From JBHELB01 sp041859045 (lineage in GTDB: Bacteria; Hydrogenedentota; Hydrogenedentia; Hydrogenedentales; SLHB01): a DNA stretch of 64,000 nucleotides. Below the pieces are notes generated by a model that searched no databases, had not been told where the DNA came from, and saw only the letters and a list, made by a program, of their open reading frames with translations. Made by a program: the position numbers and the translations under genes. This document shows positions 1 through 8,562 of this stretch, one piece after another; position 1 is the first letter of the stretch, and each line of letters opens with the position of its first letter. Where the stretch lies: contig JBHELB010000040.1 in assembly GCA_041859045.1 (NCBI GenBank), positions 1-64,000 on the forward strand, written 5' to 3'.

Positions 1-707
1 TCGATGCCCAGGTAGCTGCCGTACAGGCCGTACAGGTCGGTGTCGCCGTCCTGCTCCGCCACGCCGGTTTCGGCCAACTTGGCCGCGAACGCGTCAACCG
101 TGAACAGGTCGGTCGCGTACGTGGCGCGGATGGCGTCGAAGCTAAGGCCGGGGAAGAAAGCAGCCGTGTCGTTCACACCCATCAGCCACTGGTTACCGAA
201 CGCCAGTTCCTGGCGGCCGATGCGCAGGCGGACCGGGTAGCCGTACATCTCGTTGGCTTCGATATAGGACTGGTAGATTTCCACGTCGTTACCCGTCGCC
301 GCACGGTTGTCCGCGCCGGTGATGTAGTTCGAGCGGAAGTCTTCGCCCCACACATCGTAGCTGTCCAGCTCAATGAAGGCGCTCACGTTGTCCGTGAAAT
401 CCGCCTTGAAATTGACGCGGGTGCGCTGTTCGATGTTTTTGAAGTCGTTGGTGTCGTCCCAAGCGAAGCCGCTAAGGATACCGGTGGCGTTGTAGTTCAC
501 GCCCGGCAGACCGCCCAGCGGGCGCTTCACCAGGAAGAAATTCGGCCAACGGACTTCGACGCCCGTGGGCTCCGGCGTGTAGTTCATGTACCAGTTGCCG
601 CGGATGCGGATGTCTCCGCCCACCTGAACGTTCTGCAGTTCAGCAGCAACCGGGAGCGCGGTCGCGATCATCGCGAACGCGAGAGCAAACAGCATAGCTT
701 TACGCAT
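1..707 (-). CDS. alginate-export-type outer membrane porin, N-terminal part
   Basis: An open frame runs from ATG at 707 off the left edge, so the C-terminus is missing. Residues 1-22 form a signal peptide (MRKAMLFALAFAMIATALPV then AAE). The mature part reads as amphipathic beta strands: 'EQRTRVNFKADFTDNVSAFI' and 'RLRIGRQELAFGN' are typical of the alginate-export/porin beta-barrel family, where strands alternate with acidic turns. A purine-rich GGGAG lies about 10 bases upstream of the ATG. The likely role is diffusion of a sugar acid or other solute across the outer membrane; the substrate cannot be told. The family call is moderate to good, the start is good. Confidence 0.72.
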   Translation of the reverse strand, partial: MRKAMLFALAFAMIATALPVAAELQNVQVGGDIRIRGNWYMNYTPEPTGVEVRWPNFFLVKRPLGGLPGVNYNATGILSGFAWDDTNDFKNIEQRTRVNFKADFTDNVSAFIELDSYDVWGEDFRSNYITGADNRAATGNDVEIYQSYIEANEMYGYPVRLRIGRQELAFGNQWLMGVNDTAAFFPGLSFDAIRATYATDLFTVDAFAAKLAETGVAEQDGDTDLYGLYGSYLGI

Positions 708-1114
708 CGTGCGTAATCTCCCTTCTTCTATTCGGAATCCGGGGTGGCCCCCGTTCCGGACCCACACCTCACAGGGAAAATCGCCTGTTCCGTGCGGTGA
801 ATTGGTAAACACTCAATTTTATGTGAACATCGATACGAGAACGGCCTTGGGAGTTGGCGTTACTGCGCTGTTTCCATCCCTCCTTTCGTCTCCCAAAAGT
901 GAAGGCCTGTTCCGATGGAACTTGGCTTGGGGATAGGGCTATGCCGTTGAAAAGGCCTTCGGCAAAGCGGGTTCTCACCCCAACGCCGGCGATGCTAGCA
1001 GATTACTCGGCGAGAAGTCAACTAATTCTCTCCGCAAAATGAGCCCCCTCCCCCATTCTCAAGCCTGCCGCCCTGGAAGCCGATAATTGGGAATAGAAGC
1101 GAGGAGCCTCCCCC
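708..1114. other. intergenic region between divergent genes
   Basis: About 400 bases separate the porin (leftward) from the small hypothetical gene (rightward). It must carry both promoters. A TAAAAT hexamer for the porin can be picked out, but no convincing -35 sits at the right distance. No gene, RNA or repeat was recognised here. Confidence 0.4.
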
Positions 1115-1480
1115 ATGGAACTGTCGGGAATCGGAATGACGGGACTGCAAAGCCTCTGGCCGGCTCAAGAGCGCAAACAGCCGGAGCAGGGCGCCGTCTT
1201 CGCCGCAGTGGACCGTATGCTCGACCTGTCGCGGGGCGACAGCGGGCAGGAAAACGTCTTCGACGCGTATTCGGGCCTCAATGTAGAGGAGCGTGACGCA
1301 TTCCTTCAGACCCTGGCGAGCCTGATCCAGCGTGGAATTGTGGGCACGGAACTGTTCGATATCGGCGGGAAGCCCTACCAGAGCATGGTCATCCCCCGGG
1401 CCGCCGACGACATCACCCGCGGCGCGCACTATTACCGCCGCTCCCCTGAGCCGCGTACGACGCGCGAGTGGCGCGCCTAG
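1115..1480 (+). CDS. small hypothetical protein
   Basis: This 121-residue protein starts at an ATG preceded by GAGGAG about 8 bases upstream. It is acidic to neutral, with a predicted helical middle ('VFAAVDRMLDL', 'ERDAFLQTLASLIQRGIVG') and an Arg-rich tail. The segment 'GTELFDIGGKPYQSM' looks like a short beta hairpin. I do not recognise a family. A longer frame on the other strand covers the same bases but has low-complexity, Arg/Gly/Ala-rich composition and no ribosome site, so I treat it as a shadow. An inverted-repeat element abuts the stop codon. Confidence 0.55.
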   Translation: MELSGIGMTGLQSLWPAQERKQPEQGAVFAAVDRMLDLSRGDSGQENVFDAYSGLNVEERDAFLQTLASLIQRGIVGTELFDIGGKPYQSMVIPRAADDITRGAHYYRRSPEPRTTREWRA

Positions 1481-1541
1481 AGCATTTTCACCGAGAATGC
1501 CTACGGCGCGCCCGCCAAAGCTGCGTGGTGGAAATGCTCTA
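1478..1541. repeat. 64-bp palindromic element, TAGAGCATTT ends
   Basis: The 15-base arm TAGAGCATTTTCACC (1478-1492) is matched by GGTGGAAATGCTCTA (1527-1541) with one mismatch, around a 34-base centre. It overlaps the stop codon of the preceding gene. A similar arm occurs alone at 49803-49816, and a diverged whole copy sits at 5089-5157, so this is probably a small dispersed element rather than just a terminator. Confidence 0.6.
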
Positions 1542-1676
1542 ATGTCGGAGACCGTAGGGATAAAAACGTAAGACGATCTAGCCATTTGACGTTACGCATT
1601 TTTAAAAGTGGCATGCTAGACTAGGGGCAAGCGGCTACGCCATTTTTGGTATACGTTAGCAGGAAGGAAACGGACC

Positions 1677-2657
1677 ATGAAGCGCACGGCACTGGCGATT
1701 GTCTTGGCGATTACGCTCGCGGCATGCGGTAAACCCGCCACTCCTGATTCTTCGACGGCTTCCCCCGCCGCTCCACCGGAAGCCGCCAAATCGCTGCGAA
1801 TCGCGGTCGTACCGAAAGGCTTAGTGCATCAATTCTGGCTGACCGTGAAAGCAGGCGCGGATGCCGCCGGCAAAGAACTCGGCGTCGAGATTATCTGGAA
1901 AGGTCCCGCCAAAGAGACCGAAATCGCCGAGCAAATCAATATTATCGAAGACCTTATGAATAGCCGGGTGGACGCCATCGTGATGGCCGCGTGCGACAAA
2001 GACGGCCTGGTCGATGTCGTGAACCGCGCCGCCGAAGCGAAAATACCGGCGGTCACCATCGACTCCGGCGTGGCGTCTGAAGCCCCTGTCTCCTTTGTCG
2101 CCACCGACAACATCGCCGGCGCACGCGCCGCGGCCAATACATTAGCCAAACTCGTCGGCAATGCGGGGAAAGTCGGACTGATTCCTTTTGTGCCCAACGC
2201 GGCGACTTCGGTCATGCGCGAACAGGGCTTCCAGGAAGGCATGAAAGCGTACCCAGAGATCACCGTCCTGCCGCCGTTGTACAGCTACAGCGACGTAGCC
2301 AAAGGAATGGCCGCCGCCGAGGATATGATGACCGCGAATCCCGATCTCAAAGGCATCTTCGCGGCAAACGAGAGCGGCGCTATGGGCGCGGTCCAAGCCA
2401 TCAAGGCCGCGGGAAAAGCCGGACAAGTGAAGCTCGTGGCTTTCGATGCCGCGCCCGAGGAAGTGGCCGCGCTCAAGGAAGGCGTTATTCAGGCGCTTAT
2501 CGTTCAGAACCCCTTCCAGATGGGCTATCGCGGCGTGAAGGCCGCCGTCGATGCTATCAAAGGAGTCACCGTCGAAAAACGCATTGATACGGGCGTCACC
2601 GTCGTTACTCAAGAAAACCTCAATACCCCCGAAGTCCAAAAGCTGCTCAACCCGTAA
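1677..2657 (+). CDS. periplasmic sugar-binding lipoprotein (LacI/RbsB fold)
   Basis: The 326-residue protein has a type II signal peptide with lipobox LAAC (Cys 17), so it should be anchored as a lipoprotein. The mature part follows the Peripla_BP_4 / ribose-binding pattern: 'RIAVVPKGLVHQFWLTVKAG' strand and helix, 'VDAIVMAACDKDGLVDVV', 'VTIDSGV', 'GIFAANESGAMGAVQAI' and 'LVAFDAAPEEVAALKEG'. These proteins present sugars or autoinducers to an ABC importer or to a sensor. No permease or ATPase is adjacent, so the partner is elsewhere or the protein feeds a sensor. GGAAGGAAAC precedes the ATG. Confidence 0.85.
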   Translation: MKRTALAIVLAITLAACGKPATPDSSTASPAAPPEAAKSLRIAVVPKGLVHQFWLTVKAGADAAGKELGVEIIWKGPAKETEIAEQINIIEDLMNSRVDAIVMAACDKDGLVDVVNRAAEAKIPAVTIDSGVASEAPVSFVATDNIAGARAAANTLAKLVGNAGKVGLIPFVPNAATSVMREQGFQEGMKAYPEITVLPPLYSYSDVAKGMAAAEDMMTANPDLKGIFAANESGAMGAVQAIKAAGKAGQVKLVAFDAAPEEVAALKEGVIQALIVQNPFQMGYRGVKAAVDAIKGVTVEKRIDTGVTVVTQENLNTPEVQKLLNP

Positions 2658-2681
2658 TTGCGTCCATCCTCCAAGGAATAT

Positions 2682-2737
2682 GGGAAACATCCTCAATGTT
2701 TTCCACCTGACGGAGTTTGTCTTGTGTAAAGACAAAC
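2682..2737 (+). terminator. two tandem hairpins after the lipoprotein gene
   Basis: Hairpin one is GGGAAACAT / ATGTTTTCC (2682-2690, 2696-2704; one G-U pair). Hairpin two is a perfect GTTTGTCTT / AAGACAAAC (2715-2723, 2729-2737) with a 5-base loop. Neither is followed by a T-run on the + strand. They could be weak terminators or processing/stability stems between the lipoprotein and the desaturase. Confidence 0.45.
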
Positions 2738-2794
2738 CGCGCGCATCCACTGCCGCCCCGTCGCGGAAGCCCACAACGTTCCTGGAGGAGCCCA

Positions 2795-3793
2795 ATGAAC
2801 CCCCATCGCGCTGAGATACTGCGCGCCCTAGAAGTTCAAGCGCAAGACGCTATTCCCCGGTTTCTGAAAGCGGAAGAAGATTACTGGCAGCCTGCGGATT
2901 TCCTCCCGGACCTGTCTCGCGAGGACGGCCTTGAACAAGTGCGCGTGTTGCAGGAAAGCGCCCGTGATCTCTCAGACCCGCTGCTTGTTGTGCTCGTTGG
3001 AGACATGGTGACAGAAGAGGCGCTGCCGTCGTACTCGGCGTGGATCCACCAGATGGAGGGCGTGGATCGTACCGGCGAACCGCGCAACGCCTGGGGCCAG
3101 TGGGCCCGAGCCTGGACCGCCGAGGAAAACCGTCACGGGGATGTGCTAAACCGCTACCTCTATCTCTCCGGCCGCGTGAACATGCGCGAGGTCGAATTCA
3201 CCGTGCAGAATCTCATTCGCGACGGCGGCGACATCGGCACCGGCGCCGATCCCTATAAGATGTTCGTCTACACGAGCTTCCAAGAGACCGCCACCAACAT
3301 TTCCCATCGCAACACCGCCGCGCTTGCGCGCAAGATGGGGAATGAGACCTTGGGTAAGCTGTGCAGCCACGTCGCCGGCGATGAAACGCGCCACGCCAGA
3401 GCGTACAAGCACTTTTTCAAGCTTTGCCTCGACGCGGACCCCTCGAACGCGTTGATCGCCTTTCGCGACATGATGAAGAGCAAAATCACGATGCCCGCCA
3501 TGTACATGCGCGAGCGCGGACGCCGAGTCGGCGAGACTTTTCAGCGTTTTGCCGACGTCGCCGAACACATCGAGGTCTACACTAAGCAGCATTACGTAGC
3601 TATTCTTGAAAATCTCATATCACACTGGCGTGTAGAGACGCTGGCCGGCCTCACCGCCGAGGCGCAGCAAGCCCAGGAGTATCTGTGCACGTTGCCCCAA
3701 CGCTACCGCCGCGTGCTCGATCGGGCCAAGCCCCTCCTGCCCCCCGTTTCCCTAGACTTTGCCTGGTTAATTCCGGAGGCCGCACGCGCCTAA
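2795..3793 (+). CDS. acyl-ACP desaturase (soluble diiron type)
   Basis: The frame is open further up, but ATG 2795 has GGAGGAG six bases upstream and gives the family's usual N-terminus, so I choose it (332 residues). The protein shows the paired diiron motifs of plant-type stearoyl-ACP desaturases: EENRHGD about residue 109 and DETRHARAYK about residue 195, plus further Glu ligands in 'SFQETATN' and 'VTEEALPSY'. The enzyme inserts a cis double bond into ACP-bound saturated acyl chains using oxygen and reduced ferredoxin, which implies aerobic growth at least part of the time. Ferredoxin partners are not visible nearby. Confidence 0.9.
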   Translation: MNPHRAEILRALEVQAQDAIPRFLKAEEDYWQPADFLPDLSREDGLEQVRVLQESARDLSDPLLVVLVGDMVTEEALPSYSAWIHQMEGVDRTGEPRNAWGQWARAWTAEENRHGDVLNRYLYLSGRVNMREVEFTVQNLIRDGGDIGTGADPYKMFVYTSFQETATNISHRNTAALARKMGNETLGKLCSHVAGDETRHARAYKHFFKLCLDADPSNALIAFRDMMKSKITMPAMYMRERGRRVGETFQRFADVAEHIEVYTKQHYVAILENLISHWRVETLAGLTAEAQQAQEYLCTLPQRYRRVLDRAKPLLPPVSLDFAWLIPEAARA

Positions 3794-3831
3794 GCAAAAA
3801 TTCGTAGACGGTCGCGGCGAGATCTTGCTTT

Positions 3832-3860
3832 TTGACACCCCGTCCAGTCCCGAGTAAGAT
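3832..3860 (+). promoter_or_regulatory. sigma70-type promoter
   Basis: A perfect TTGACA (3832-3837), a 17-base spacer and TAAGAT (3855-3860). Transcription should begin near 3867 and give a leader of roughly 120 bases before the ATG at 3985. The promoter falls inside the longer open frame, which supports the downstream start. Confidence 0.7.
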
Positions 3861-3984
3861 GCAGTGGGCTATGTCGGCCCGAACTTTCTGCCTGGAATGC
3901 CGAAGTCTTGAGCGGCATTCGTCTCGCAGGCGGAAAGAGGTCTTCAGGGGCAGGGTGGCTTTTTGCCTGTTAGGAGAAATCTGT

Positions 3985-4371
3985 ATGGCAACCAAAGTGC
4001 TTACGAAAAAAGACGTCGAGGAGTTGGGACTGGGAGGCAAAGCTTCCGACGTCGCGAAGGCGCGTCGGGCCAATCCGCATGTGCAGGAGATCATCAACTC
4101 GGTGAAGGGCACCAAGCCCGGTCAGTTTCTGACGTATGAGCCGTCGGACAAGAAGAGCTTCCAGACGCAGATTCTGCGCATTCGACAGGCCTTCAACATC
4201 TTGTCCAAGCCGTGGCCGTTCACCAAACCTCTCGATGGCGGCAAAAAAGCGTTGATGCAGATCCTGTCGCGATCCGAATCGTTCGAGAAGTATCCGCAAC
4301 AACCGATGACACCGAAGGCCGAGGAAAACCCCGCCAAGGTGTCGCGCAAGCCTCGCAATAAAAAGAAGTAG
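3985..4371 (+). CDS. small basic hypothetical protein
   Basis: The 128-residue product starts at ATG 3985, preceded by TTAGGAGAAATCTGT, and sits downstream of a consensus promoter. It is lysine-rich throughout, with a C-terminal tail rich in Lys, Arg and Pro ('KVSRKPRNKKK'). A central block around 'KPGQFLTYEPSDKKSFQTQI' may be folded. The charge suggests nucleic-acid binding, but that is inference; I recognise no family. It is monocistronic as far as can be seen. Confidence 0.7.
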   Translation: MATKVLTKKDVEELGLGGKASDVAKARRANPHVQEIINSVKGTKPGQFLTYEPSDKKSFQTQILRIRQAFNILSKPWPFTKPLDGGKKALMQILSRSESFEKYPQQPMTPKAEENPAKVSRKPRNKKK

Positions 4372-4466
4372 TGCGAGTTTGCGGTACTGATGTGCGGGGG
4401 CTTTTGAACTTGGGGCGGAGTGCCGAAGGCTGCGGCGCTCCGCTCAACGCCTAACAGTACACCGAT

Positions 4467-5072
4467 TCAGAATCGGATCTCGTAACCCACGCAAAGATGC
4501 GGCTCCAGCGGGTGTTTGGTTAGAATATCGAACTTCTCCTTGACCAACGGCCATTCCTCCGGCAGGCACGCCCCGTAAATGTACTCGACGCCGATGTAGT
4601 CTTTGGATAAGACATCGCTGACCTCTTTGGGCGCGCGCATGCGGAAACGGTAATGCCGTCCGATCTCCTTGAGTCCCAATCGCGCATAGTACCGCTGCGC
4701 TTTGCGGTCCTGCGTCCAATACTCAAGCCGCTGAAAGCCCTTCTTCTTGGCGTCTTCCACGCTCGCATCGATCAATAAGCGGCCGATGGCCTGCCCGCTG
4801 TATTCGGGAAGGCGCCCAAACTCGAGCACATATCCGCCCCGGCTATCCTTGAGGAAACACAACTCGCCCGGCTCGCGATCGTACTGGACATCCGTCAGGC
4901 CCACGATTTTGCCCTCGGCCACGCACACCAATCGGGTGGACTCGTAGCCCTCGTAATTCGGCCGCTCCTGAATCGTGTAGTTCCACGCATGCGAAATACT
5001 CAGAATGATCGCATGAACGCGCATCCATTCCGCCTCATCCTCTGGACGATACTCGCGAACCTCTAGCTTCAT
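4467..5072 (-). CDS. GNAT-family N-acetyltransferase
   Basis: The 201-residue protein has the GNAT layout: N-terminal 'LEVREYRPEDEAEWMRVHA', then 'IVGLTDVQYD', the acetyl-CoA pyrophosphate loop region 'YSGQAIGRLLIDASVEDAKK' (about 115-134) and the closing 'RLEYWTQDRKAQRYYARLGL' helix-strand. Such enzymes transfer acetyl from acetyl-CoA to an amine. The loop Q/GxxIGxxL is present but the substrate cannot be inferred. The C-terminal 60 residues after 'RFRMRAPKE' extend past the usual domain. It is a single gene facing the previous one. Confidence 0.8.
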   Translation of the reverse strand: MKLEVREYRPEDEAEWMRVHAIILSISHAWNYTIQERPNYEGYESTRLVCVAEGKIVGLTDVQYDREPGELCFLKDSRGGYVLEFGRLPEYSGQAIGRLLIDASVEDAKKKGFQRLEYWTQDRKAQRYYARLGLKEIGRHYRFRMRAPKEVSDVLSKDYIGVEYIYGACLPEEWPLVKEKFDILTKHPLEPHLCVGYEIRF

Positions 5073-5088
5073 CGTTGGGTTCCTTCCT

Positions 5089-5157
5089 AGCGCATTTCAG
5101 AAAATGGCGTGGCCGCTTCCTCCTAGCTCAACGCGCGCCTTTTTTTGAAAATGCGCA
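5089..5157. repeat. diverged copy of the TAGMGCATTT palindromic element
   Basis: TAGCGCATTTCA (5088-5099) is mirrored by TGAAAATGCGC (5146-5156), with a loop of about 46 bases that includes TTTTTTT. End sequence and overall length (about 68 bp) resemble the element at 1478-1541. It could also end transcription of the glycosyltransferase operon or the acetyltransferase leader region. Confidence 0.4.
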
Positions 5158-5190
5158 ACGCCAAACGGGTACACTTCTATTGAATACACC

Positions 5191-7821
5191 CTAAGGCGTC
5201 GCCGTTACACGAGGACAGACTACACTCACACGACGCGTCTGCATTCCATCCGGGGCATTCAAGAAAAAATCATAGCGGGTCTGAGACAAATTCGGATAGG
5301 GATCCGGAAGATTCTTGAGCGCGATAGTGTCCGCAGCGTGTGGCTGTGTTGTGCTGTACAGCGGCTCATACACGCTTTTCTCGCCCGGCACAAACACCAC
5401 CCTTCCAAGGTCAGCATACGCCGTGGGCGCACGCCACACGTTCCGCGCGCGCACGTAGAGCCGCATAGGGGTCCCATCACTTTGCACCAACCCCACCGGC
5501 TGCCATGCCCAGCCGTCTGCGGCGCGTTGGAGCGGTGCGGCCGCCGACTGCGGAAGCGGTGCAAGCGGAACTGCTTCCTTCGTGTTGCCGCGCTCCGTGG
5601 TGAACGCAAGCACGGCGCGCTCCTTCTGAGCCTGCCCCGTCGCTCTCCACACATAGGCAAACACCGTGTAGACCCCCGGCTCGAGTTGCAGCGGCACATA
5701 GAGGCGATCTCCCTCGGGAGCCTCCGCGCGCGTTTGCGCTGTCATGACGATGGCGTCCAGCGGATTGGCCAGCGGCGGGTCTAGCCGCATGGAAGGAAAC
5801 CAGGAATCCGTTCGCGGCGTCTCGCGGGTGAAGTCCATCGGTTCGATGACCCGCGCCGCCGCATAAAGCGTCTGGCGCGCGGGAGGGATCGGACTGCCTG
5901 GCTGGCCGTCGTTCAGCATGGACAACACGATTCCGCTCTCTCTGTAACGCATGGGGTCGGCGATGTCCGGCGAAACAAACGTCATTCCCCACGAAGCGCG
6001 CGCTGAATATTTCCCGTTTTCATGCGCAAGCCGATTCGCCTTGTCCACTAACTCATCGCGTCCGCCGTCAGGCGAGTAAAAGGGAGTGTAGACTTCGTGA
6101 AGGCCTGTGTTGGGTTGATTTTGGCGACGTTGCGAAGACGGCGCGGCGTCTTCGGCGCGAAGAACCTGACGCGTCTTCGTGCGCATCGCCTCGAGGTCGT
6201 AGAGATAAAGGCTGGCCCCGGAAAAGGCAAATTGCTCAAGCCGCAGCGCGTGATGATCCAGCCATTCGAGATAGGTCTGCGCGCTCTTGGGCACATTAAA
6301 CGGGTCCCACCATGACACGAGCAGCCAGAGCCGCTTGTGCTGTGCCGCGATTTCCTCAATCCGCACCGGCGCCGCGCCCGCGTTTTCCCACACTTCACGT
6401 CTAAATGCGCTGTCGACTACGGCGGAAATATCCCCCTCGGTGAATCCAACGTCGTATTGCGGCATATCAGGAAGATAGTGGTAGCGCAAGGGGAAAAAAG
6501 TCATGTGTACGTTGTGAATGACCGCGTCGCCCGGCTGGCGGCGGCTGAGGATTTCCTTGCTTACCGCGCGCGCGTCAATGGTGTATCGCACCCCGAGAAG
6601 ATGGGACTGAGAGGGAAAACGCTGTGCGTGTTGCGCTTCAATGCATTGAAACGATAGCGCTGTCCACAGAACGACAATCACCGCCATCCCCCACCGGCGT
6701 CTTACGAGCGTGAGCCCTGCCCCAGCCAGCACAAATGCGGCGCATGCCGAGAAAATGAAGAGACGGTGCTCATAGAACGAAAAGCTGCGCCACTTCCACT
6801 GCAATAGATTGGCGAGGATTGGCACCACAATGCACAACAGAAGGAGGAGCACGGTGCCCCGTTGGCGCCGCAATGCATATAGCCCCGCGGCCATTGCGGC
6901 AAGCCCCATCGCAAATAACGTCCAGTAGACTGCTGGATCCGGCGAATACCCGGCGAAGAACGATTTGACCGTAATGAGTCCATCTCGCCAGCGCAGCGGG
7001 GGATACCAGCTCTGGGGCTTATCGCGTACCGCCGCTTCCACGATAAACCCCTTGGCCAGTGCGGGGATGATCAACACCAACAACGCCACTTGCGTGACCG
7101 CCCATTTCGCCAGACGTTTTATCCGCCACTGCGTGCCGCCCGCTTCGGTGTCGAGGTCCGGATCGAATGAACGTCCTTGTCCTCCAGGGAGCAGCAGCAC
7201 GATGGCCGCGAAAAGATTGAGCGTGAGCAGATACCAAACGGAAACCAGGTGTGTGTACATCGACAGGACCGATGCGGCCACGAGGAGAAACCAGCTTCCC
7301 TTGCGGTCGTTGCGCAGCGCCCAAACGGCGAATAGACACACGAACCCAAGCACAAAGGTCATGGAGCTGTAGGGACGCACTTCCTGCGCGTAGTAGACGT
7401 GCAGCGGCGAGACCCCCGTCAGGAACGTCGCCCACAGCGCGATGGCATCTTTCCTCGTCAGCGCGCGCGCCAGCGCGAACACCGCGCCCAGCGTGCCCAC
7501 GCTGAACAGCCACGGCACGAGACGGATCATGAAGTCGCGGCCATAACTGGCCAGTGGGAAGCTAGTCAGCGCATCCGTGATCCACTGCCACAACAAGACG
7601 AATGCGGGCAATCCGGACGATTCCCCCATCACCGTCGGCGAAAAAAAGGCCAGCGGTTGGCGGATGACCTGCGCGGCGTAGACCGTTGCGCCCTCGTCGA
7701 ACCAGATGCTGCGGTCTGCTAACCGATACAGCCTCAGAACCGCCGCTGCCAACACAATTACGCCCAGCAGCACCCACGTGGCCCGATCCATGCGGTCAAC
7801 CGTGTTGGCCTTTGGCTTCAC
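5191..7821 (-). CDS. large membrane glycosyltransferase (GT39/PMT-like)
   Basis: The 876-residue protein starts at GTG 7821, which overlaps the stop of the upstream gene by four bases (GTGA), a mark of translational coupling. The N-terminal half has many hydrophobic segments and the family's conserved acidic loop 'SIWFDEGATVYAAQV' after the first membrane helix, plus 'VYYAQEVRPYS' in a later loop; both are typical of GT-C enzymes that use polyprenyl-phosphate sugars. From about residue 410 onward the protein is soluble and periplasmic in character, with beta-rich sequence and no match I recognise. Likely role: glycan transfer at the periplasmic face during envelope polysaccharide assembly. 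Confidence 0.75.
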   Translation of the reverse strand: MKPKANTVDRMDRATWVLLGVIVLAAAVLRLYRLADRSIWFDEGATVYAAQVIRQPLAFFSPTVMGESSGLPAFVLLWQWITDALTSFPLASYGRDFMIRLVPWLFSVGTLGAVFALARALTRKDAIALWATFLTGVSPLHVYYAQEVRPYSSMTFVLGFVCLFAVWALRNDRKGSWFLLVAASVLSMYTHLVSVWYLLTLNLFAAIVLLLPGGQGRSFDPDLDTEAGGTQWRIKRLAKWAVTQVALLVLIIPALAKGFIVEAAVRDKPQSWYPPLRWRDGLITVKSFFAGYSPDPAVYWTLFAMGLAAMAAGLYALRRQRGTVLLLLLCIVVPILANLLQWKWRSFSFYEHRLFIFSACAAFVLAGAGLTLVRRRWGMAVIVVLWTALSFQCIEAQHAQRFPSQSHLLGVRYTIDARAVSKEILSRRQPGDAVIHNVHMTFFPLRYHYLPDMPQYDVGFTEGDISAVVDSAFRREVWENAGAAPVRIEEIAAQHKRLWLLVSWWDPFNVPKSAQTYLEWLDHHALRLEQFAFSGASLYLYDLEAMRTKTRQVLRAEDAAPSSQRRQNQPNTGLHEVYTPFYSPDGGRDELVDKANRLAHENGKYSARASWGMTFVSPDIADPMRYRESGIVLSMLNDGQPGSPIPPARQTLYAAARVIEPMDFTRETPRTDSWFPSMRLDPPLANPLDAIVMTAQTRAEAPEGDRLYVPLQLEPGVYTVFAYVWRATGQAQKERAVLAFTTERGNTKEAVPLAPLPQSAAAPLQRAADGWAWQPVGLVQSDGTPMRLYVRARNVWRAPTAYADLGRVVFVPGEKSVYEPLYSTTQPHAADTIALKNLPDPYPNLSQTRYDFFLNAPDGMQTRRVSVVCPRVTATP

Positions 7822-8555
7822 GCGCCGGCATCCTCTCGTGTCTTTTGCCGGACATGCCGGTTAATTCGGTTGACCTCCGGCGCGCTTTGGAGATAGTCCC
7901 ACACTTCTTTCCAACTCATCGTGTCGCGTCCTTCAAAATGTCGATAAACACAGCGAATCAATTCCAGGTCTTCCGGCGTGTCCACCGTCCAGCGTCCGTC
8001 GCTGCAGTCAGTTTCGTTCTTCACCGAGACGTGCCGAAATCGCTGCGGTTGATCGTAAATGAAATCCGTTACATGCTCGCGCTGGAACGCGTCTGTGCAC
8101 TCCGCCTGCGCCTGCGAAAGCGCCGTGAATGAGAAGATCTCCGTATCGAGTCCGCGTGGATAGGTTCGCTCGAGGATGTTCGCCGCATAATCCGGCTGCA
8201 CTGCCCAAAACGCCTCGACCACGCGATCAACTACCTCGGGATCGATGAGTGGACAATCGGAGGTAATTCGCACTATCGCCTCCGCCCGACTGGCCACCGC
8301 CGCGCCGTAGTATCGCGACAGCACGTCGTTTTCGTCGCCCCGGTATACGGCGATGCCAAGCGCGTGACATGCCTCAACAAGCTGATCGTCTTGCTCGCGG
8401 ATCGTCGTGGCAATCACCACGTCATCCAAGCGCCGGGCGCGCCGCGTGCGGTTCACCACGCGCTCCAACATGGTCGCCCCTTCGAGGTCCATGAGCACCT
8501 TGCCCGGCAGGCGCGTACTGCCCAGCCGCGCCTGAATGATGGCCACCGTTCTCAC
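7818..8555 (-). CDS. SpsF-like nucleotidyltransferase (glycan precursor synthesis)
   Basis: The N-terminal motif 'AIIQARLGSTRLPGKVL' is the nucleotide-binding signature of the CMP-KDO synthetase / SpsF group. 'RITSDCPLIDPEVVDRVVEAF' is the second conserved block (metal-binding Asp). I choose GTG 8555, eight bases after the stop of mtgA; a TTG at 8588 would overlap mtgA. The product probably charges a sugar with CMP or a related nucleotide for the glycosyltransferase encoded immediately downstream. Confidence 0.8.
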   Translation of the reverse strand: MRTVAIIQARLGSTRLPGKVLMDLEGATMLERVVNRTRRARRLDDVVIATTIREQDDQLVEACHALGIAVYRGDENDVLSRYYGAAVASRAEAIVRITSDCPLIDPEVVDRVVEAFWAVQPDYAANILERTYPRGLDTEIFSFTALSQAQAECTDAFQREHVTDFIYDQPQRFRHVSVKNETDCSDGRWTVDTPEDLELIRCVYRHFEGRDTMSWKEVWDYLQSAPEVNRINRHVRQKTREDAGA

Positions 8556-8562
8556 CGCTCTT

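Noticed and set aside
1022..1585. 187-codon minus-strand frame opposite the small hypothetical gene
   Set aside because: The + strand frame has a good ribosome site and normal composition; this one does not and it overlaps a repeat.
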